This document shows, piece after piece, positions 9,628 to 18,916 of a stretch of DNA of 64,000 nt. Under the pieces are notes generated by a model. It worked only from the letters and a program-made list of their open reading frames with translations, did no database searches and was not told the DNA's origin. Source of the DNA: Bifidobacterium cuniculi (lineage in GTDB: Bacteria > Actinomycetota > Actinomycetes > Actinomycetales > Bifidobacteriaceae); NCBI RefSeq assembly GCF_000741575.1, contig NZ_JGYV01000010.1:102253-166252 (forward strand). The letters are read 5' to 3'. How positions within the stretch are numbered: the first letter of the stretch is position 1; every line of letters begins with the position of its first letter. A program made the position numbers and the translations under genes.

Positions 9628-10065
9628 ATGAAAGAACCGCGGTGGAATCCGTTCGTCGCGTTGGGCAAACTCCTCTTCGCCTTGGTGCTGATCGGTGTGG
9701 TCCTTGCGTTCATGGCCGGGGCGGTGCTGTGGGGCATCATCAAAGCGATATGGCCGTTCCTGGTCGTGGCCGGCGTCGTGGGGGCCATCATGTTCCTGGT
9801 CGACGTGGACCGGGAGAAGAAACAGCGGATGATGGCTGAACAGGCCGCACGGCAAGCGGCATGGGAGGCGGAACAGGCCCGGTTGGCGGCGTTGCCCAAA
9901 CCACCCGCGCCCGGGGTGCCTCCCACGGGGCAAAGCGAGGGACGGTGGACGGTGGATTACTGGCCGCCATTGACCCAATCCACACCAATGCGCCCCTTAC
10001 CGGTGGCGGCCGACAGTGTGGCGGCACCGGTGGTGATGCCGCCAACCAGGTCACCATCCCATTGA
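9628..10065 (+). CDS. Small membrane protein with coiled tail
   Basis: A 145-residue protein with two membrane helices (about residues 14-36 and 40-60), then a charged helical stretch rich in Ala, Gln and Glu and a Pro-rich C-terminus. GGAAAGG precedes the start. Its 3' end overlaps the convergent gene at 10051 by 15 bp. It could be a small mating-channel subunit, but only its membrane topology supports that. Confidence 0.55.
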   Translation: MKEPRWNPFVALGKLLFALVLIGVVLAFMAGAVLWGIIKAIWPFLVVAGVVGAIMFLVDVDREKKQRMMAEQAARQAAWEAEQARLAALPKPPAPGVPPTGQSEGRWTVDYWPPLTQSTPMRPLPVAADSVAAPVVMPPTRSPSH

Positions 10066-10674
10066 TGCGAACGCGTCCGCCGGATCCGTTGGGGGTGGTG
10101 TGGGTGCCGTTGGGGTGGCGTCCACCACTTGCACCGGTGTGCTCCCCTCCTCCCCCGGTTCGCCAGAGGTGTCGGTGTCGGTGATGCCCAACAGGTGTTG
10201 GGCGAACCCGATGGCGCCATGGGAGGTGAACAGTTCATCAACCGCGTCCTCATCCAAACTGGCCGCAACCTGCGCTTTGCGTGGCGGGGTGTATTTCACG
10301 CCCGGCGGCAGCACGCCATGCAACTGTGTTTCCACCAGCACACGCAACCAGCCGTCCGTGACCAGCTCAGGGTCGGCCACCGGCAGCGTCAACGTCATAT
10401 CCACATGCCCATGCTCCTGCAACCATTCACCCAACGCCACGGTGTCCGACACACTGTAACGGCCATGTTGGCCGCCACGGCTCAACGACACGCGCCCTAT
10501 GCGTTGGCCATTTACCATGATGTCCTCGGGCTGGCCGGCGGTGAGACGGTCCTCCTGCGCGGCCTTGCAGGCCCGCTCCACCATGTCCCACCGTTCCTTG
10601 TACGCCTTGGCCACACCGATGGCGGCCCGCAACTGCGCGTCCGACAAGCCGCTCACATCCATCACACGATCCAT
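10051..10674 (-). CDS. Hypothetical phage-like protein, 207 residues
   Basis: Not recognised. It starts with an amphipathic helical region (residues 8-45), followed by a beta-rich centre and an acidic, Thr/Pro-rich tail (TPTAPTPPPTDPADAF) like those of single-strand-binding or nuclease-modulating phage proteins. That resemblance is loose. GGAAAGGAG precedes the ATG. It lies downstream of the VirB4-like gene on the same strand. Confidence 0.55.
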   Translation of the reverse strand: MDRVMDVSGLSDAQLRAAIGVAKAYKERWDMVERACKAAQEDRLTAGQPEDIMVNGQRIGRVSLSRGGQHGRYSVSDTVALGEWLQEHGHVDMTLTLPVADPELVTDGWLRVLVETQLHGVLPPGVKYTPPRKAQVAASLDEDAVDELFTSHGAIGFAQHLLGITDTDTSGEPGEEGSTPVQVVDATPTAPTPPPTDPADAFASMGW

Positions 10675-10767
10675 GACGCCCGCTCCTTTCCCATACGCCT
10701 CATGGCACGCACCCCACGTATAGGGCGCGCCAGCGTATCATGCGTCCGCATCAACGTTTCACTCCCC

Positions 10768-11385
10768 CTACTCCATGGGCAGGCGGGTGCCGGCCGGCCC
10801 CAAGTGTTGCTCGGAGTACGCGTCCACCAACCCAGTCAGATCATTGCCGCCATGCATGGAGTCCACGACCATGCGGCACATGCGCACACGCATCATGTCC
10901 CCCATGAGCCATGCGAGGAACATGCGCAACGACCAGGCGCCCGCGGACCGGTCGAACCGGGCGAGCTGCCCGTCCAACATGGCCAGATCCACACCGGGCC
11001 GCCAACCGGGAGTGAAACACGCGAATCCGTCACCCGCGCCATGCACCATGTCCAGCATGCCAGCCATGCCCACCTGTGGTTGGGTGACGCTCACCGCGGC
11101 GGCGTACACGAACGCGGGATCGGAGAACGCGGTGTCCAACACCCCTATGGTCCACGGGTTGGGCGCCAAATCGGGCGCGTGCAGCACCCGCACCCATTCG
11201 GCCGCCATCATGTCCCCGGTGACGGTGTCCTCACGCAACGCCATGCACACCATGCGCGGCGCATGCGCCTCCACCGGCATACCGGCCGGTTCCTCTACAT
11301 GTGCCGGTTCCACAGTTGGTGTGGTGGTGGAGGCGGGTTCGTGGGCTGTAACAACCCCATCATCATGTTTGTTGAACAATCTCAT
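10768..11385 (-). CDS. Hypothetical protein following virB4-like gene
   Basis: About 205 residues. After an acidic, Thr/Glu-rich N-terminus comes a compact hydrophobic domain with a Met-rich helix (about residues 150-180). No family recognised. The start is set by GACGCATC 10 nt upstream. It lies 23 bp after the VirB4-like gene, so it may be co-transcribed and part of the mating apparatus. Confidence 0.55.
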   Translation of the reverse strand: MRLFNKHDDGVVTAHEPASTTTPTVEPAHVEEPAGMPVEAHAPRMVCMALREDTVTGDMMAAEWVRVLHAPDLAPNPWTIGVLDTAFSDPAFVYAAAVSVTQPQVGMAGMLDMVHGAGDGFACFTPGWRPGVDLAMLDGQLARFDRSAGAWSLRMFLAWLMGDMMRVRMCRMVVDSMHGGNDLTGLVDAYSEQHLGPAGTRLPME

Positions 11386-11408
11386 GCCCACCGGTGATGC
11401 GTCACAAT

Positions 11409-14003
11409 TCAGATCAGATCCTGGCTGATGCGCACCTCCACGGGGATCGCGGACCCGTCCACACCCATGTAGTAACAGATCGTGCCACGCAGCAAGCGTC
11501 CATCGGCCGGGTCGAACAACGCATACAACGACTGCCAGTCGGGCGCCTCCGACTCCGTGTCCAACACGCGCGCATGCATCATACGCTCATGCAGGCGCCC
11601 GTCCTCGGGCTGGTTGAACAAACGGCACACCGCCTGCGCCTGGCTTTCGCCGGTCGAACCACCCTCGTTCCTCACGCCCATGCCCAACGCCAAACCACGG
11701 CCCACGAAATCCTCCAGGCCCGCGTCCACGAACTCATCGACCTTCTGGCTGGCGAACACCGGCAGATAATGCTGGGCGCGCGCCAAACGGCCCATGCGGG
11801 TCACCAACCCCACACCGAACTCATCACCCAACAGGCTCCACGCCTCATCGACGATCAGCACCCCGTTGCGGCCCATGATCGCGGCCGTCGCACCCAACGC
11901 GGCCATACGCACCACCCACCGTTGGATATCCGACACGGCGGACGAACCGGTCTTGTCGGAAATGATGTTCAACGTGCCCGCGCTCAACAAGGTCAACCCC
12001 TGGCTGATCGCCAGACTGCGCCCGCCATGACGGGTGCCATAGATCAGCTGGAACATCGGGTCGGAACGCACCACACGGCGCAACACGGGCGTGATCTGCT
12101 CGACCAACGGGTCGATGCGTTCCGCATCCGAACCCCGGGCCATGTACGCCTCATACGCCATGTCGACCGCCTCACCCAAACAGTCGGCGCCATGCGCCGT
12201 CCCATACGAGATGATCGTCGTCAACGCCAGTTCACGGGCCCGGTCGCCGTGTTTGCCGCCGGTGATCTGCGAGAGCATCTCCACGGCCGTCTGCACCCTG
12301 TCCGTGCGCATCCGGTCAGGGATGCAACGCAACGGGTCGAGGATCCCGTTCGCATCCGGACTGTCCAACCGCACGATCGTGCCGTGGCGTTTGCGCACGA
12401 ACCCGGTGAAATCATCCGAATTGGGTTTCGGGTCCAAAAACACGATGGGGATATGCGGCCTATCCTCCGCCACATGCGGTGCGTACGGGACCATGCGCGG
12501 ATGCTGGACGCCGTCCTTGGTGGTGTACGGGTCGGGCAACTGCGCCAATTGGGCCGCGATGTGCAACAGCACACGGGTCTTGCCTGAACCCGTGGCGCCC
12601 GTCACCAGCAGACACGGCGGATCATGCTTCTCACGCGACTCGAACGGGGACACGTACACCGGTTGCAGATCTGCCTCCGTGAACCCAAGCAGGGCGCCCG
12701 GCAGGTCACTGGCCGCGCCCCGGCCCATGTCGTCGCCGGCGACCGAACGGCCCGCCAGGCCCGCGTATGCGAGGATCGGCACGGGCCAATACACGGGGCT
12801 GGGGTTGAAGGCCACGGGGCTGCCGATCATCATGTCCTGGAACGCGGCCTCCTGCCGGTCCGGGTTCAACGACACCTCCCCCGGGTACAGCACCTGCGTG
12901 GGCCGGTCGATGATCTGCGGAATCGCGGCGTGCACCCGCGCGTCGATCAACGTGGGCCATGGCCGCTCCCCCGTCTGGTACACGTCATTGACGGCGGCGA
13001 GCTCACCGGCCACACGCACGTTGCGTTTGTGCCCATCCATGGCCTGCTGCATCGCCTTGTCGTACACATTCTCCTTGTCCTTGTCGATCTGTTCACGGCT
13101 CATGTCGCCGGGTTCCAACAGGCCACGCACCGACAGGCACAACGCGCCCTGTCCGCCGCCACGGCCCTGCGCCAACAGGCTCGCCGCCCAATCCGAGTCC
13201 TGCACCTCGCGTTCGTCCTGCCCCTCGAACGGCAACGCGCCCAGGGAGACGATAGTCATGGGATAGGAATACGGGTTGTGGTCGCGCCATGTGCGGCAAT
13301 CCCCGCCCAGGTCGAAGAAGCGGGCGGCACGGCGGCATGACTCGTAGTCGGGGAACGTGTGCATGTGCTCGTGTTCGACCATGACGGGCACGATTTCGGG
13401 TTTGCGGTCCGTGCGCCACCATGCCAGGGCACGCCGCATCATCGCGTTGGACGGTATGGTGCAGCCCGCGTCCTGGAACAGTTGCGCGATCGTGTCCCGG
13501 TCATGGTCGAATGCGGAGTCCTCCACGATGCCCAACGCGTCCAAACTTGTTATCGTGTTCAACGCGCCCAGCATGCGCCGCCACACGCTGCGCCGTTCCT
13601 TGCCTCCCCCGGTGGACAGGCGCACGCCGATGAGGGTGAACCGGTCGTGGACGGCGGTGTTGTCGTACTCGCGTTGCAACCGGATGCGGCTGGCCATGTC
13701 CAGTTTGCCGCTGGGGACGAATGGTTCGGGGGTGCTGACCGCAAGGATGTGGATCTCCCTATAGAACCCTTTCATCGCTTTGCGGCCGGCGAATGGGATG
13801 TGCGGGGTGAGTTCCGCGATGCGTGGCAGCAGGGTCAACAGTGGGCGCGCGTTGCGTTCCCGGTCCGTCCAGTTGGCGGCGTCCCGGACGGGTGGTTGTG
13901 CGGGCAGTTGCGCGTACAACCATGCGGCGCCGTCCACGGTGCGTACGAACCCGTTGCCCAGATGGCGGGCGCTGGTGCCCGCGTTGCGTATCGTTTCGCT
14001 CAT
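11409..14003 (-). CDS. VirB4/TraC-type conjugation ATPase
   Basis: An 864-residue ATPase. Walker A is GATGSGKT (near residue 471), followed by FLDPKPNSDDF. Walker B is VLIVDEAWSL (near residue 716), and FASQKVDEF lies in the sensor region. Gene length and domain order (about 400 residues before the P-loop) match VirB4/TraC motors that energise type IV secretion. The start at 14003 follows a CGCAT box (14013-14020). Upstream lies the first copy of the 330-bp palindromic element. No membrane segment is evident, as usual for this family. Confidence 0.85.
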   Translation of the reverse strand: MSETIRNAGTSARHLGNGFVRTVDGAAWLYAQLPAQPPVRDAANWTDRERNARPLLTLLPRIAELTPHIPFAGRKAMKGFYREIHILAVSTPEPFVPSGKLDMASRIRLQREYDNTAVHDRFTLIGVRLSTGGGKERRSVWRRMLGALNTITSLDALGIVEDSAFDHDRDTIAQLFQDAGCTIPSNAMMRRALAWWRTDRKPEIVPVMVEHEHMHTFPDYESCRRAARFFDLGGDCRTWRDHNPYSYPMTIVSLGALPFEGQDEREVQDSDWAASLLAQGRGGGQGALCLSVRGLLEPGDMSREQIDKDKENVYDKAMQQAMDGHKRNVRVAGELAAVNDVYQTGERPWPTLIDARVHAAIPQIIDRPTQVLYPGEVSLNPDRQEAAFQDMMIGSPVAFNPSPVYWPVPILAYAGLAGRSVAGDDMGRGAASDLPGALLGFTEADLQPVYVSPFESREKHDPPCLLVTGATGSGKTRVLLHIAAQLAQLPDPYTTKDGVQHPRMVPYAPHVAEDRPHIPIVFLDPKPNSDDFTGFVRKRHGTIVRLDSPDANGILDPLRCIPDRMRTDRVQTAVEMLSQITGGKHGDRARELALTTIISYGTAHGADCLGEAVDMAYEAYMARGSDAERIDPLVEQITPVLRRVVRSDPMFQLIYGTRHGGRSLAISQGLTLLSAGTLNIISDKTGSSAVSDIQRWVVRMAALGATAAIMGRNGVLIVDEAWSLLGDEFGVGLVTRMGRLARAQHYLPVFASQKVDEFVDAGLEDFVGRGLALGMGVRNEGGSTGESQAQAVCRLFNQPEDGRLHERMMHARVLDTESEAPDWQSLYALFDPADGRLLRGTICYYMGVDGSAIPVEVRISQDLI

Positions 14004-14012
14004 GCCCTGCGC

Positions 14013-14020
14013 CTATGCGC
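14013..14020 (-). promoter_or_regulatory. Start-associated CGCAT box of the virB4-like gene
   Basis: GCGCATAG lies 9 nt before the ATG at 14003, and the spacer is G-rich as at the other boxes. The palindromic element begins about 115 bp further upstream. Confidence 0.5.
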
Positions 14021-14136
14021 ACACCCCGGTCCCCACCCCCGACTGTTTGAAAACAATGGGATCGTTTTTGCCTGCCGCACACCATGGTTTTTATCCCACG
14101 GGCCATACGGGATCGGGTGGATGGCCTGTGGGTGTG

Positions 14137-14474
14137 CTTCGGTGACCGCAAAGGGGTCTTCACCGACGCAGTGATGTCGGTGAAGACCACTCAACCTTAC
14201 TGCCGATTGGTGTTCGAGGCCCTGAAACCATGTTTCTTCACCGACGCAGTGGCCTTATAAAGGAACCCTTGAAATCGGCTCCCCTATACAAAGACCTTAA
14301 AAGTCGGTGCGTCACCGAAGAAACTTGGCAAACCTCAATCGGCAGTAGGCTAGGAGCCTTCAGTGACATTCGAATGTCGGTGAAGAAACTTACCTTTCTT
14401 CACCGACATCGCTTGTGCGGTCGGTGAAGAAACCTGCATGTCGGTGAAGAAACCTGTGATGTCACTGCGTCGCC
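14137..14474. repeat. Palindromic 330-bp element, copy 1
   Basis: It holds about seven exact copies of CTTCACCGAC or its complement. It is an overall imperfect dyad: an ACTGCCGATTGG block near 14195 is mirrored by CAATCGGCAGTAGG near 14336. A conserved centre contains CCTTATAAAGG and CTCCCCTATA. Copies 2 and 3 share this orientation and copy 4 is inverted. It lies 134 bp upstream of the VirB4-like gene. An AT-rich patch ending ATTGTTTTCGG follows at the distal side. Small open frames inside are by-products of the repeat. Confidence 0.85.
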
Positions 14475-14542
14475 GATCCACCCGGGAAACAAAAAACGAA
14501 CCATTGCGTACCATATTGTTTTCGGCCGTGGGGAGTGAAAAA

Positions 14543-14563
14543 CCGCCCCCCGACCGGGGGCGG
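14543..14563 (-). terminator. Rho-independent terminator after the HNH nuclease gene
   Basis: CCGCCCCC / GGGGGCGG with a 5-nt loop, followed on the minus strand by TTTTT. It lies 18 bp past the stop at 14581 and insulates the nuclease gene from the palindromic element and the virB4-like promoter. Confidence 0.8.
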
Positions 14564-14580
14564 CGCGTGGGTGTTGGCTT

Positions 14581-15513
14581 TCATTCGGCGGCGCATTGGG
14601 CGAGGAACGTGACCGTCTGCTGTTTCTCACGGGCGGTCATACTCAACGCCCAATCGTGTTTGATCCGCGCCCGGTGCGCCATGTAGTCGCATTGGTACGC
14701 GGTGTTGTCCGGCAGCCAGATGTCGGGCGCCACCGTGTTCGACGCGCTGCGGTAGCGGGCGGTGCCGTTGAAATCCACCCCCACACCCTTCGCCATGTTC
14801 GCCGGCCCGTCCGACGCCACCAACACATCCGCACTATTCGCATATGCCACCCGTTTGGCTTGCGGCCAGTCGCGCGCGCCGGACGCGTACGCGTCCAACA
14901 GGGCGACCACATGGTCTATCTGCACCTTGGCGCTGGTCGTGCGCCCCCTGGTGAACGTGATGTCACGGCCGGTGTACGGGTCATGGAGCATGCCGGCGGT
15001 GACCCGGCACTGCCGGTCACGCGCCACCCCCGTCAGATCGCGCGCGAGAATGGCGTCACGGGTCGTGGCCTGCCCGCACCCGGTGGGCTGCCACCCGCCG
15101 AACTGGGTTTCCCGGTCATAGCCGCCCGGGCGGGCCTTGGCCACCGGGACTGTGTCCAACAGGTTCAACGCCTGGCGGTACACCGCCTTGTCCCCCGATG
15201 GTTGCCGCGGTTGCGTCTGCGATGGTTCGGGCGTGGGCTCGGATGGTGTGGCGGGCGTGGCGGGCCGGTCGGGTGCGGGTGTGCTGGCGGACGGGGCCGG
15301 GGTGGGTATGATGACCGCATCCGGGTTGTGTTCCAACCGTTCATGTTGGGGCCACAAATCCGACAGGCCGGCATTCGGGTCGCCTATCCCGGTGGTTTCG
15401 CTGAATGTGCGCCATGCAGGTGTGGCCACCAGCAGGATGGCGCACATGAGGATGAGCAAACAGACGACAACGCCGTCCATGATGGGGTGTTTGGGACCGG
15501 TGCCACGCGCCAT
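14581..15513 (-). CDS. Membrane-anchored HNH nuclease (DUF1524/GmrSD C-terminal type)
   Basis: A 310-residue protein with one membrane helix (about residues 13-32), a long Pro/Thr/Ser spacer (about 70-105) and a C-terminal nuclease domain with the signature VQIDHVVALLDAY (His near residue 201), followed by the NMAKG and WLP...YQCDY stretches found in extracellular DUF1524 nucleases. Such anchored nucleases are often coded on actinobacterial plasmids and may act on incoming or extracellular DNA; the role here is inferred. It follows a small membrane protein by 17 bp and is probably its operon partner. Confidence 0.8.
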   Translation of the reverse strand: MARGTGPKHPIMDGVVVCLLILMCAILLVATPAWRTFSETTGIGDPNAGLSDLWPQHERLEHNPDAVIIPTPAPSASTPAPDRPATPATPSEPTPEPSQTQPRQPSGDKAVYRQALNLLDTVPVAKARPGGYDRETQFGGWQPTGCGQATTRDAILARDLTGVARDRQCRVTAGMLHDPYTGRDITFTRGRTTSAKVQIDHVVALLDAYASGARDWPQAKRVAYANSADVLVASDGPANMAKGVGVDFNGTARYRSASNTVAPDIWLPDNTAYQCDYMAHRARIKHDWALSMTAREKQQTVTFLAQCAAE

Positions 15514-15530
15514 GATCGCAATGCTCCTTG

Positions 15531-15824
15531 TTATTCGGGGATGATGAACGGGGCCTGCACCAGGTCAAGCAGCCAGTTGCCCAGCGGCGCCAACCCGTGC
15601 AGGGAGATGCCCAACGCGCCCAACAGCCCGTAGATAAGGATGAACACCATGACGGCGCTGATGGCGCGCAGGGCTGCACGCATCGCGCTCATGGTGCGGG
15701 CCATGGCGAACCCGGCGAGCAGGGCGATGATGAGGACGAGGGCGAAGAGCATGAGGCTGCCGGGGTTGAGGATGTTCGCCCAGAACATGCGCCATGCGTG
15801 GGTGAGAAGATCGAGAAGGCTCAT
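15531..15824 (-). CDS. Small three-helix membrane protein
   Basis: 97 residues with three hydrophobic segments (about 8-28, 25-45 and 50-85) and few charges. It is the first gene after palindromic element copy 2 and is followed 17 bp later by the anchored nuclease gene. Topology and position would suit a small channel component such as a VirB2/VirB3-like subunit, but sequence alone does not show this. The start at ATG 15824 has AAAGG upstream. Confidence 0.55.
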   Translation of the reverse strand: MSLLDLLTHAWRMFWANILNPGSLMLFALVLIIALLAGFAMARTMSAMRAALRAISAVMVFILIYGLLGALGISLHGLAPLGNWLLDLVQAPFIIPE

Positions 15825-16006
15825 CAAAGCACCGCCTTTACCGGAAATTGCAGGGGTATCGCCATGCGGCTATGCGCCCACCCGCCCAACACCACCCCCC
15901 ATGTCGAAACAATACGGTGGGTATTGCAGGAATCCGGATGCGGTTTTTCCACGGATCGGCCAGCGCCGATGGGTATGGTTGTTTTCTTCGTTTGCACCGG
16001 CCACAG

Positions 16007-16330
16007 GGGTGTCTTCACCGACGCGGTGATGTCGGTGAAGAGTGGCTAACCCTACTGCCGATTGGTATTGATGGCTTCAAAACCATGTTTCTTCACCGAC
16101 GCAGTGGCCTTATAAAGGAACCCTTGAAATCGGCTCCTCTATAGAAAGACCTTAAAAGTCGGTGCGTCACCGAAGAAACTTCATAAACCTCAATTAGCAG
16201 TAGGGTTAGGAGCCTTCAGTGACATTCGAATGTCGGTGAAGAAACTTACCTTTCTTCACCGACATCGCTTGTGCGGTCGGTGAAGAAACCTGCATGTCGG
16301 TGAAGAAACCTGTGATGTCACTGCGTCGAC
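16007..16330. repeat. Palindromic 330-bp element, copy 2
   Basis: Nearly identical to copy 1 over most of its length, including the CCTTATAAAGGAACCC centre and the final GATGTCACTGCGTCG. It lies 183 bp upstream of the small membrane gene at 15824, with the same end facing the gene as in copy 1. On its distal side comes an AT-rich imperfect dyad (AAACAAT ... ATTGTTTT, about 16349-16378). Confidence 0.85.
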
Positions 16331-16822
16331 GATCGCCGTGCAAACGAAAAAACAATGGATTGCAATACGTATTGTTTTCGGTGGTTGCAAGAAAAAACGG
16401 GCGATGCGTATGTGGGTCAGGTCCCGTGACGCATAGGGGTCGTGTGAGGGCCATGGCCGTGGGTGAACGGACAATCCCACCCGTGCGACCGTGGATCATG
16501 GCGGAAACGTGCAAACGGCCCCACTGCACCCCAAGGGGTTTTACCCTTCTCACCCTTGGGGTGGCATGGGCCGCGCCACCCCCACGCCACCCACCACCCA
16601 TGGCCCTTATCTTCCCCCTAATCACAGGCGGAAGGGTGTCAACGCCACCCCGGCGCGGTTGTCTACTTGCCGCACCGGGGAACGATGGGAGGGGCAGGCC
16701 GGCAACCTTCTAACCACCGGCCGCCACCGACCCCACTCAGCACCCTCCGCCTGTTTCCTCTTTCCCAACGTCGGGGACGCATTACGCATGGCAGCACAAC
16801 CACACAACAAGAGGGGCCTGTC
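16331..16822 (+). other. Intergenic stretch with CGCAT box and hairpin
   Basis: No convincing gene is seen here. A CGCAT box (16428-16436) is followed at 16453 by an 86-codon frame whose product looks unlike a protein (Pro/Arg-rich, no domain). A 9-bp hairpin CCCCAAGGG / CCCTTGGGG (16529-16561) could end a short transcript starting near the box. The rest is featureless until the ribosome site of the gene at 16823. Confidence 0.35.
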
Positions 16823-17014
16823 ATGAACACACCACGCACCACGGATTGGCAACTGGCCGGATGGCGCATCCTGCCCGCACTGCTCAGCATCCCCGGGTTC
16901 ACCGACGCCACCCCGTGGCCCGTGACCGTATGCTGCATGGCCATCTTCACCCTCGCCACCACCGAAGCGGGCATCACCCTGCTCAGCGGCAATGAAGAAA
17001 GGAACGAACGGTGA
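16823..17014 (+). CDS. Small membrane protein, 63 residues
   Basis: Two hydrophobic stretches (about residues 14-24 and 32-52) and a charged end. First gene of a tightly packed plus-strand train in which most stops overlap the next start (GTGA or ATGA), so translation is probably coupled. No family recognised. Confidence 0.5.
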   Translation: MNTPRTTDWQLAGWRILPALLSIPGFTDATPWPVTVCCMAIFTLATTEAGITLLSGNEERNER

Positions 17015-17361
17015 ACACGGGACAATACGCACACGGATACGCATGGCTGCTCACCCACCACACCGACGCCATCCGCGCCATCCGGCAGGCGCACCATTTG
17101 CGACACCTCATCATGCCCACCATCCAATCCAACACCCCCCACCGCCAATGGCTCCACCGTTTGCGCACGCTCAACACCGCATGCGAACAACACATCACCC
17201 AGTTGCGCGCCCTGCAAACCACGTTGCAAGTCCGGGCCCGATGGTCCCCGGCCGCCCATGACGCGGTCCATGTCATCACCCACGAAATCAACCAATTGGA
17301 CCAATGCCGCACACCCCTGGCCGCACTCTTGGACCGGCACACCATCGAAAGGACGGCATGA
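17011..17361 (+). CDS. Hypothetical helical protein, 116 residues
   Basis: Starts with GTG that overlaps the previous stop (GTGA). Rich in His, Arg, Gln and Leu and predicted almost wholly helical. No signal or membrane segment and no recognised family. Its stop overlaps the next start (ATGA). Confidence 0.5.
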   Translation: MNTGQYAHGYAWLLTHHTDAIRAIRQAHHLRHLIMPTIQSNTPHRQWLHRLRTLNTACEQHITQLRALQTTLQVRARWSPAAHDAVHVITHEINQLDQCRTPLAALLDRHTIERTA

Positions 17362-17570
17362 TGATCATCGCGAAGACATTGTACCGAGGGCATACCCTCA
17401 CCTACCAATACACATTCACCTGTGACATCTGCCATAGGCAACACCCCAGCTGGGCTCCCACATGGCAGGCCGCCATCACCCACGCCCGCAACAACGGGTG
17501 GATGGTGGACACCACCATGAACCCATGGGCCAGCCTGTGTCCCACGCACCACGGAAAGGATGCCCGATGA
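17358..17570 (+). CDS. Small putative zinc-binding protein, 70 residues
   Basis: Contains CDIC (about residues 22-25) and a C-terminal SLCPTHH, enough for one zinc site. Both ends overlap neighbours by 4 bp, which is the main reason to accept it as a gene. Function unknown. Confidence 0.5.
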   Translation: MMIIAKTLYRGHTLTYQYTFTCDICHRQHPSWAPTWQAAITHARNNGWMVDTTMNPWASLCPTHHGKDAR

Positions 17571-17785
17571 TCACACACCTCATGCACACCCTCCTGCTGC
17601 TCGCCGGCTGCTGGATGGCCACCGGTCCCGCAATGGCGGGTGCGCTCGCCGTCGCCGCCATCATCAACCATGGCCGCCAACGCACCCAACACAGCCTGCT
17701 GGGTGGCGGCGCATGTTGGATGCTGTTCGCTGCGTTCTGGATCCCATGGGCCATGCTTGCCGCATGGTGGGCGGTCAACCTGTAA
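17567..17785 (+). CDS. Small membrane protein, 72 residues
   Basis: Two hydrophobic helices (about residues 5-30 and 48-70) with a basic turn between (NHGRQRTQHS). The start overlaps the previous stop. Not recognised. Confidence 0.5.
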   Translation: MITHLMHTLLLLAGCWMATGPAMAGALAVAAIINHGRQRTQHSLLGGGACWMLFAAFWIPWAMLAAWWAVNL

Positions 17786-17809
17786 AGAAGGGAGGCTCCT
17801 ATGTGATTC

Positions 17810-18031
17810 GTGATCGTGTTGTGGCACCTGCTTCTGGCGGCCTGTGCAAGCCACAACCAGCGGCAATACTTCATGCTCCCGTCGTGGCGGCGCGACTACG
17901 GGCTGCCACGACGGGAGCCGTTGCCACCGGAGTGCACATGCGGGCATTGGCTGTTGGTGGACATCACCACCGGCCACACCCTGCACCCCATCATCCCAAC
18001 CACCATCGAACCAACGGAGGACACCATATGA
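17810..18031 (+). CDS. Small protein with lipobox-like start, 73 residues
   Basis: GTG start after GGGAGG. The N-terminus IVLWHLLLAACASH has a lipobox-like LAAC, so it may be a lipoprotein, though the leader is short. A later ECTCGHW could bind metal. The stop overlaps the ASCH gene start (ATGA). Confidence 0.45.
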   Translation: MIVLWHLLLAACASHNQRQYFMLPSWRRDYGLPRREPLPPECTCGHWLLVDITTGHTLHPIIPTTIEPTEDTI

Positions 18032-18387
18032 GAACACAGAACATCACGGTAACGAAAATCCGCCGTGAGTATTGGGACCGTATCCAACAGGGCGGCAAAC
18101 GGTTCGAGATCCGCAACGAGCCCATTCCCGACATGTCCACCATGATCGTGTTCGAAGACGCGGACACAGGGGAACATTTGGGCAATGCGCGTGTTCTGGA
18201 ACACCACCGGTTCGGCCCTGATGCCACCCCATGGTCATGGGCGTTGCTCGCCCAACTGGCTGACGTGACCGTGGACGAGCTGCGGGAACTGTTCCCCGGG
18301 ACGTCCGCTCTGGATGTGTTCTATGTGTACCGGGTCGAACCGGTGGACGATGACGGGTTCTTCACCGGTCTCATCGCGGCCCGGTGA
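18028..18387 (+). CDS. ASCH-domain protein
   Basis: 119 residues. The N-terminal region reads YWDRIQQGGKRFEIRNEP (about residues 14-31), the hallmark G-K-x-E-x-R turn of ASCH/PUA-like folds, followed by beta strands and an LGNARVLEH strand. ASCH proteins bind RNA or act as ribonucleases or amidohydrolases; phages and plasmids often carry them. The start overlaps the preceding stop by 4 bp. A CGCAT box just past the stop belongs to the next gene. Confidence 0.7.
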   Translation: MRTQNITVTKIRREYWDRIQQGGKRFEIRNEPIPDMSTMIVFEDADTGEHLGNARVLEHHRFGPDATPWSWALLAQLADVTVDELRELFPGTSALDVFYVYRVEPVDDDGFFTGLIAAR

Positions 18388-18391
18388 GAGG

Positions 18392-18400
18392 GACGCATAT
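18392..18400 (+). promoter_or_regulatory. Start-associated CGCAT box
   Basis: GACGCATAT ends 8 nt before the ATG at 18409, at the usual spacing. Confidence 0.4.
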
Positions 18401-18408
18401 TGCCCGAC

Positions 18409-18903
18409 ATGAACGATAGGAATGGTATGAACCGCCACCGGGCGCGGATGGTGGATGGGGTGGACCGTGCGGCGTTCGCGCTCATGTGCGCGATGACGAA
18501 CTGGGCGCAACCCAACCCCACCGAACAGGAGCAACAGAACCATTGGTGGGGGTTGAGCCCCGAACTGCGCGGGCAATACCGCAAGTGGGCGCATGCCGTA
18601 CTGGACGCCCACCATTGCGCATGCGCGCATGACATGTGCCCCACCGGATTGGATGGCATCGTGTTGCAGCATGCCCGTCTGCTGGACCGGTTGGAGAGGT
18701 CACGCGCCCATGGCGTCGCGTACTGGAACGTCCTGTCGGCATTGCGGTACGCCCTGATCGACGACCGGCCGGAGGGGTGCAGTCCGGATGCCGCCACCGT
18801 GCACCTGGACGGGGATGCCCCATGCATCACCTGCCCGCACGGCGCGTTTGGGTCATGGGAGGCGTGGGTGAACCATGCCATCCGGTATAGGGAGGAGTCA
18901 TGA
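18409..18903 (+). CDS. Hypothetical protein, 164 residues
   Basis: Soluble and Cys/His-rich: HHCACAHDMC (about residues 68-77) and CITCPHG near the C-terminus, together enough for a zinc site. No family recognised. TTG 18400 is in frame, but ATG 18409 is at the correct distance from the box. Confidence 0.55.
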   Translation: MNDRNGMNRHRARMVDGVDRAAFALMCAMTNWAQPNPTEQEQQNHWWGLSPELRGQYRKWAHAVLDAHHCACAHDMCPTGLDGIVLQHARLLDRLERSRAHGVAYWNVLSALRYALIDDRPEGCSPDAATVHLDGDAPCITCPHGAFGSWEAWVNHAIRYREES

Positions 18904-18916
18904 CGGATAAGCGTGC

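Noticed and set aside
12091..13266. Plus-strand frames opposite the VirB4-like gene
   Set aside because: Shadow frames; the P-loop and Walker B lie on the minus strand.
14230..14686. Small frames inside the palindromic elements (products such as SVKKPVMSLRRR)
   Set aside because: They recur only because the DNA repeat recurs, change frame between copies and have no ribosome site.
16453..16713. 86-codon frame after a CGCAT box
   Set aside because: Spacing from box to ATG is too long (16 nt), and the product looks non-protein-like and crosses a hairpin.
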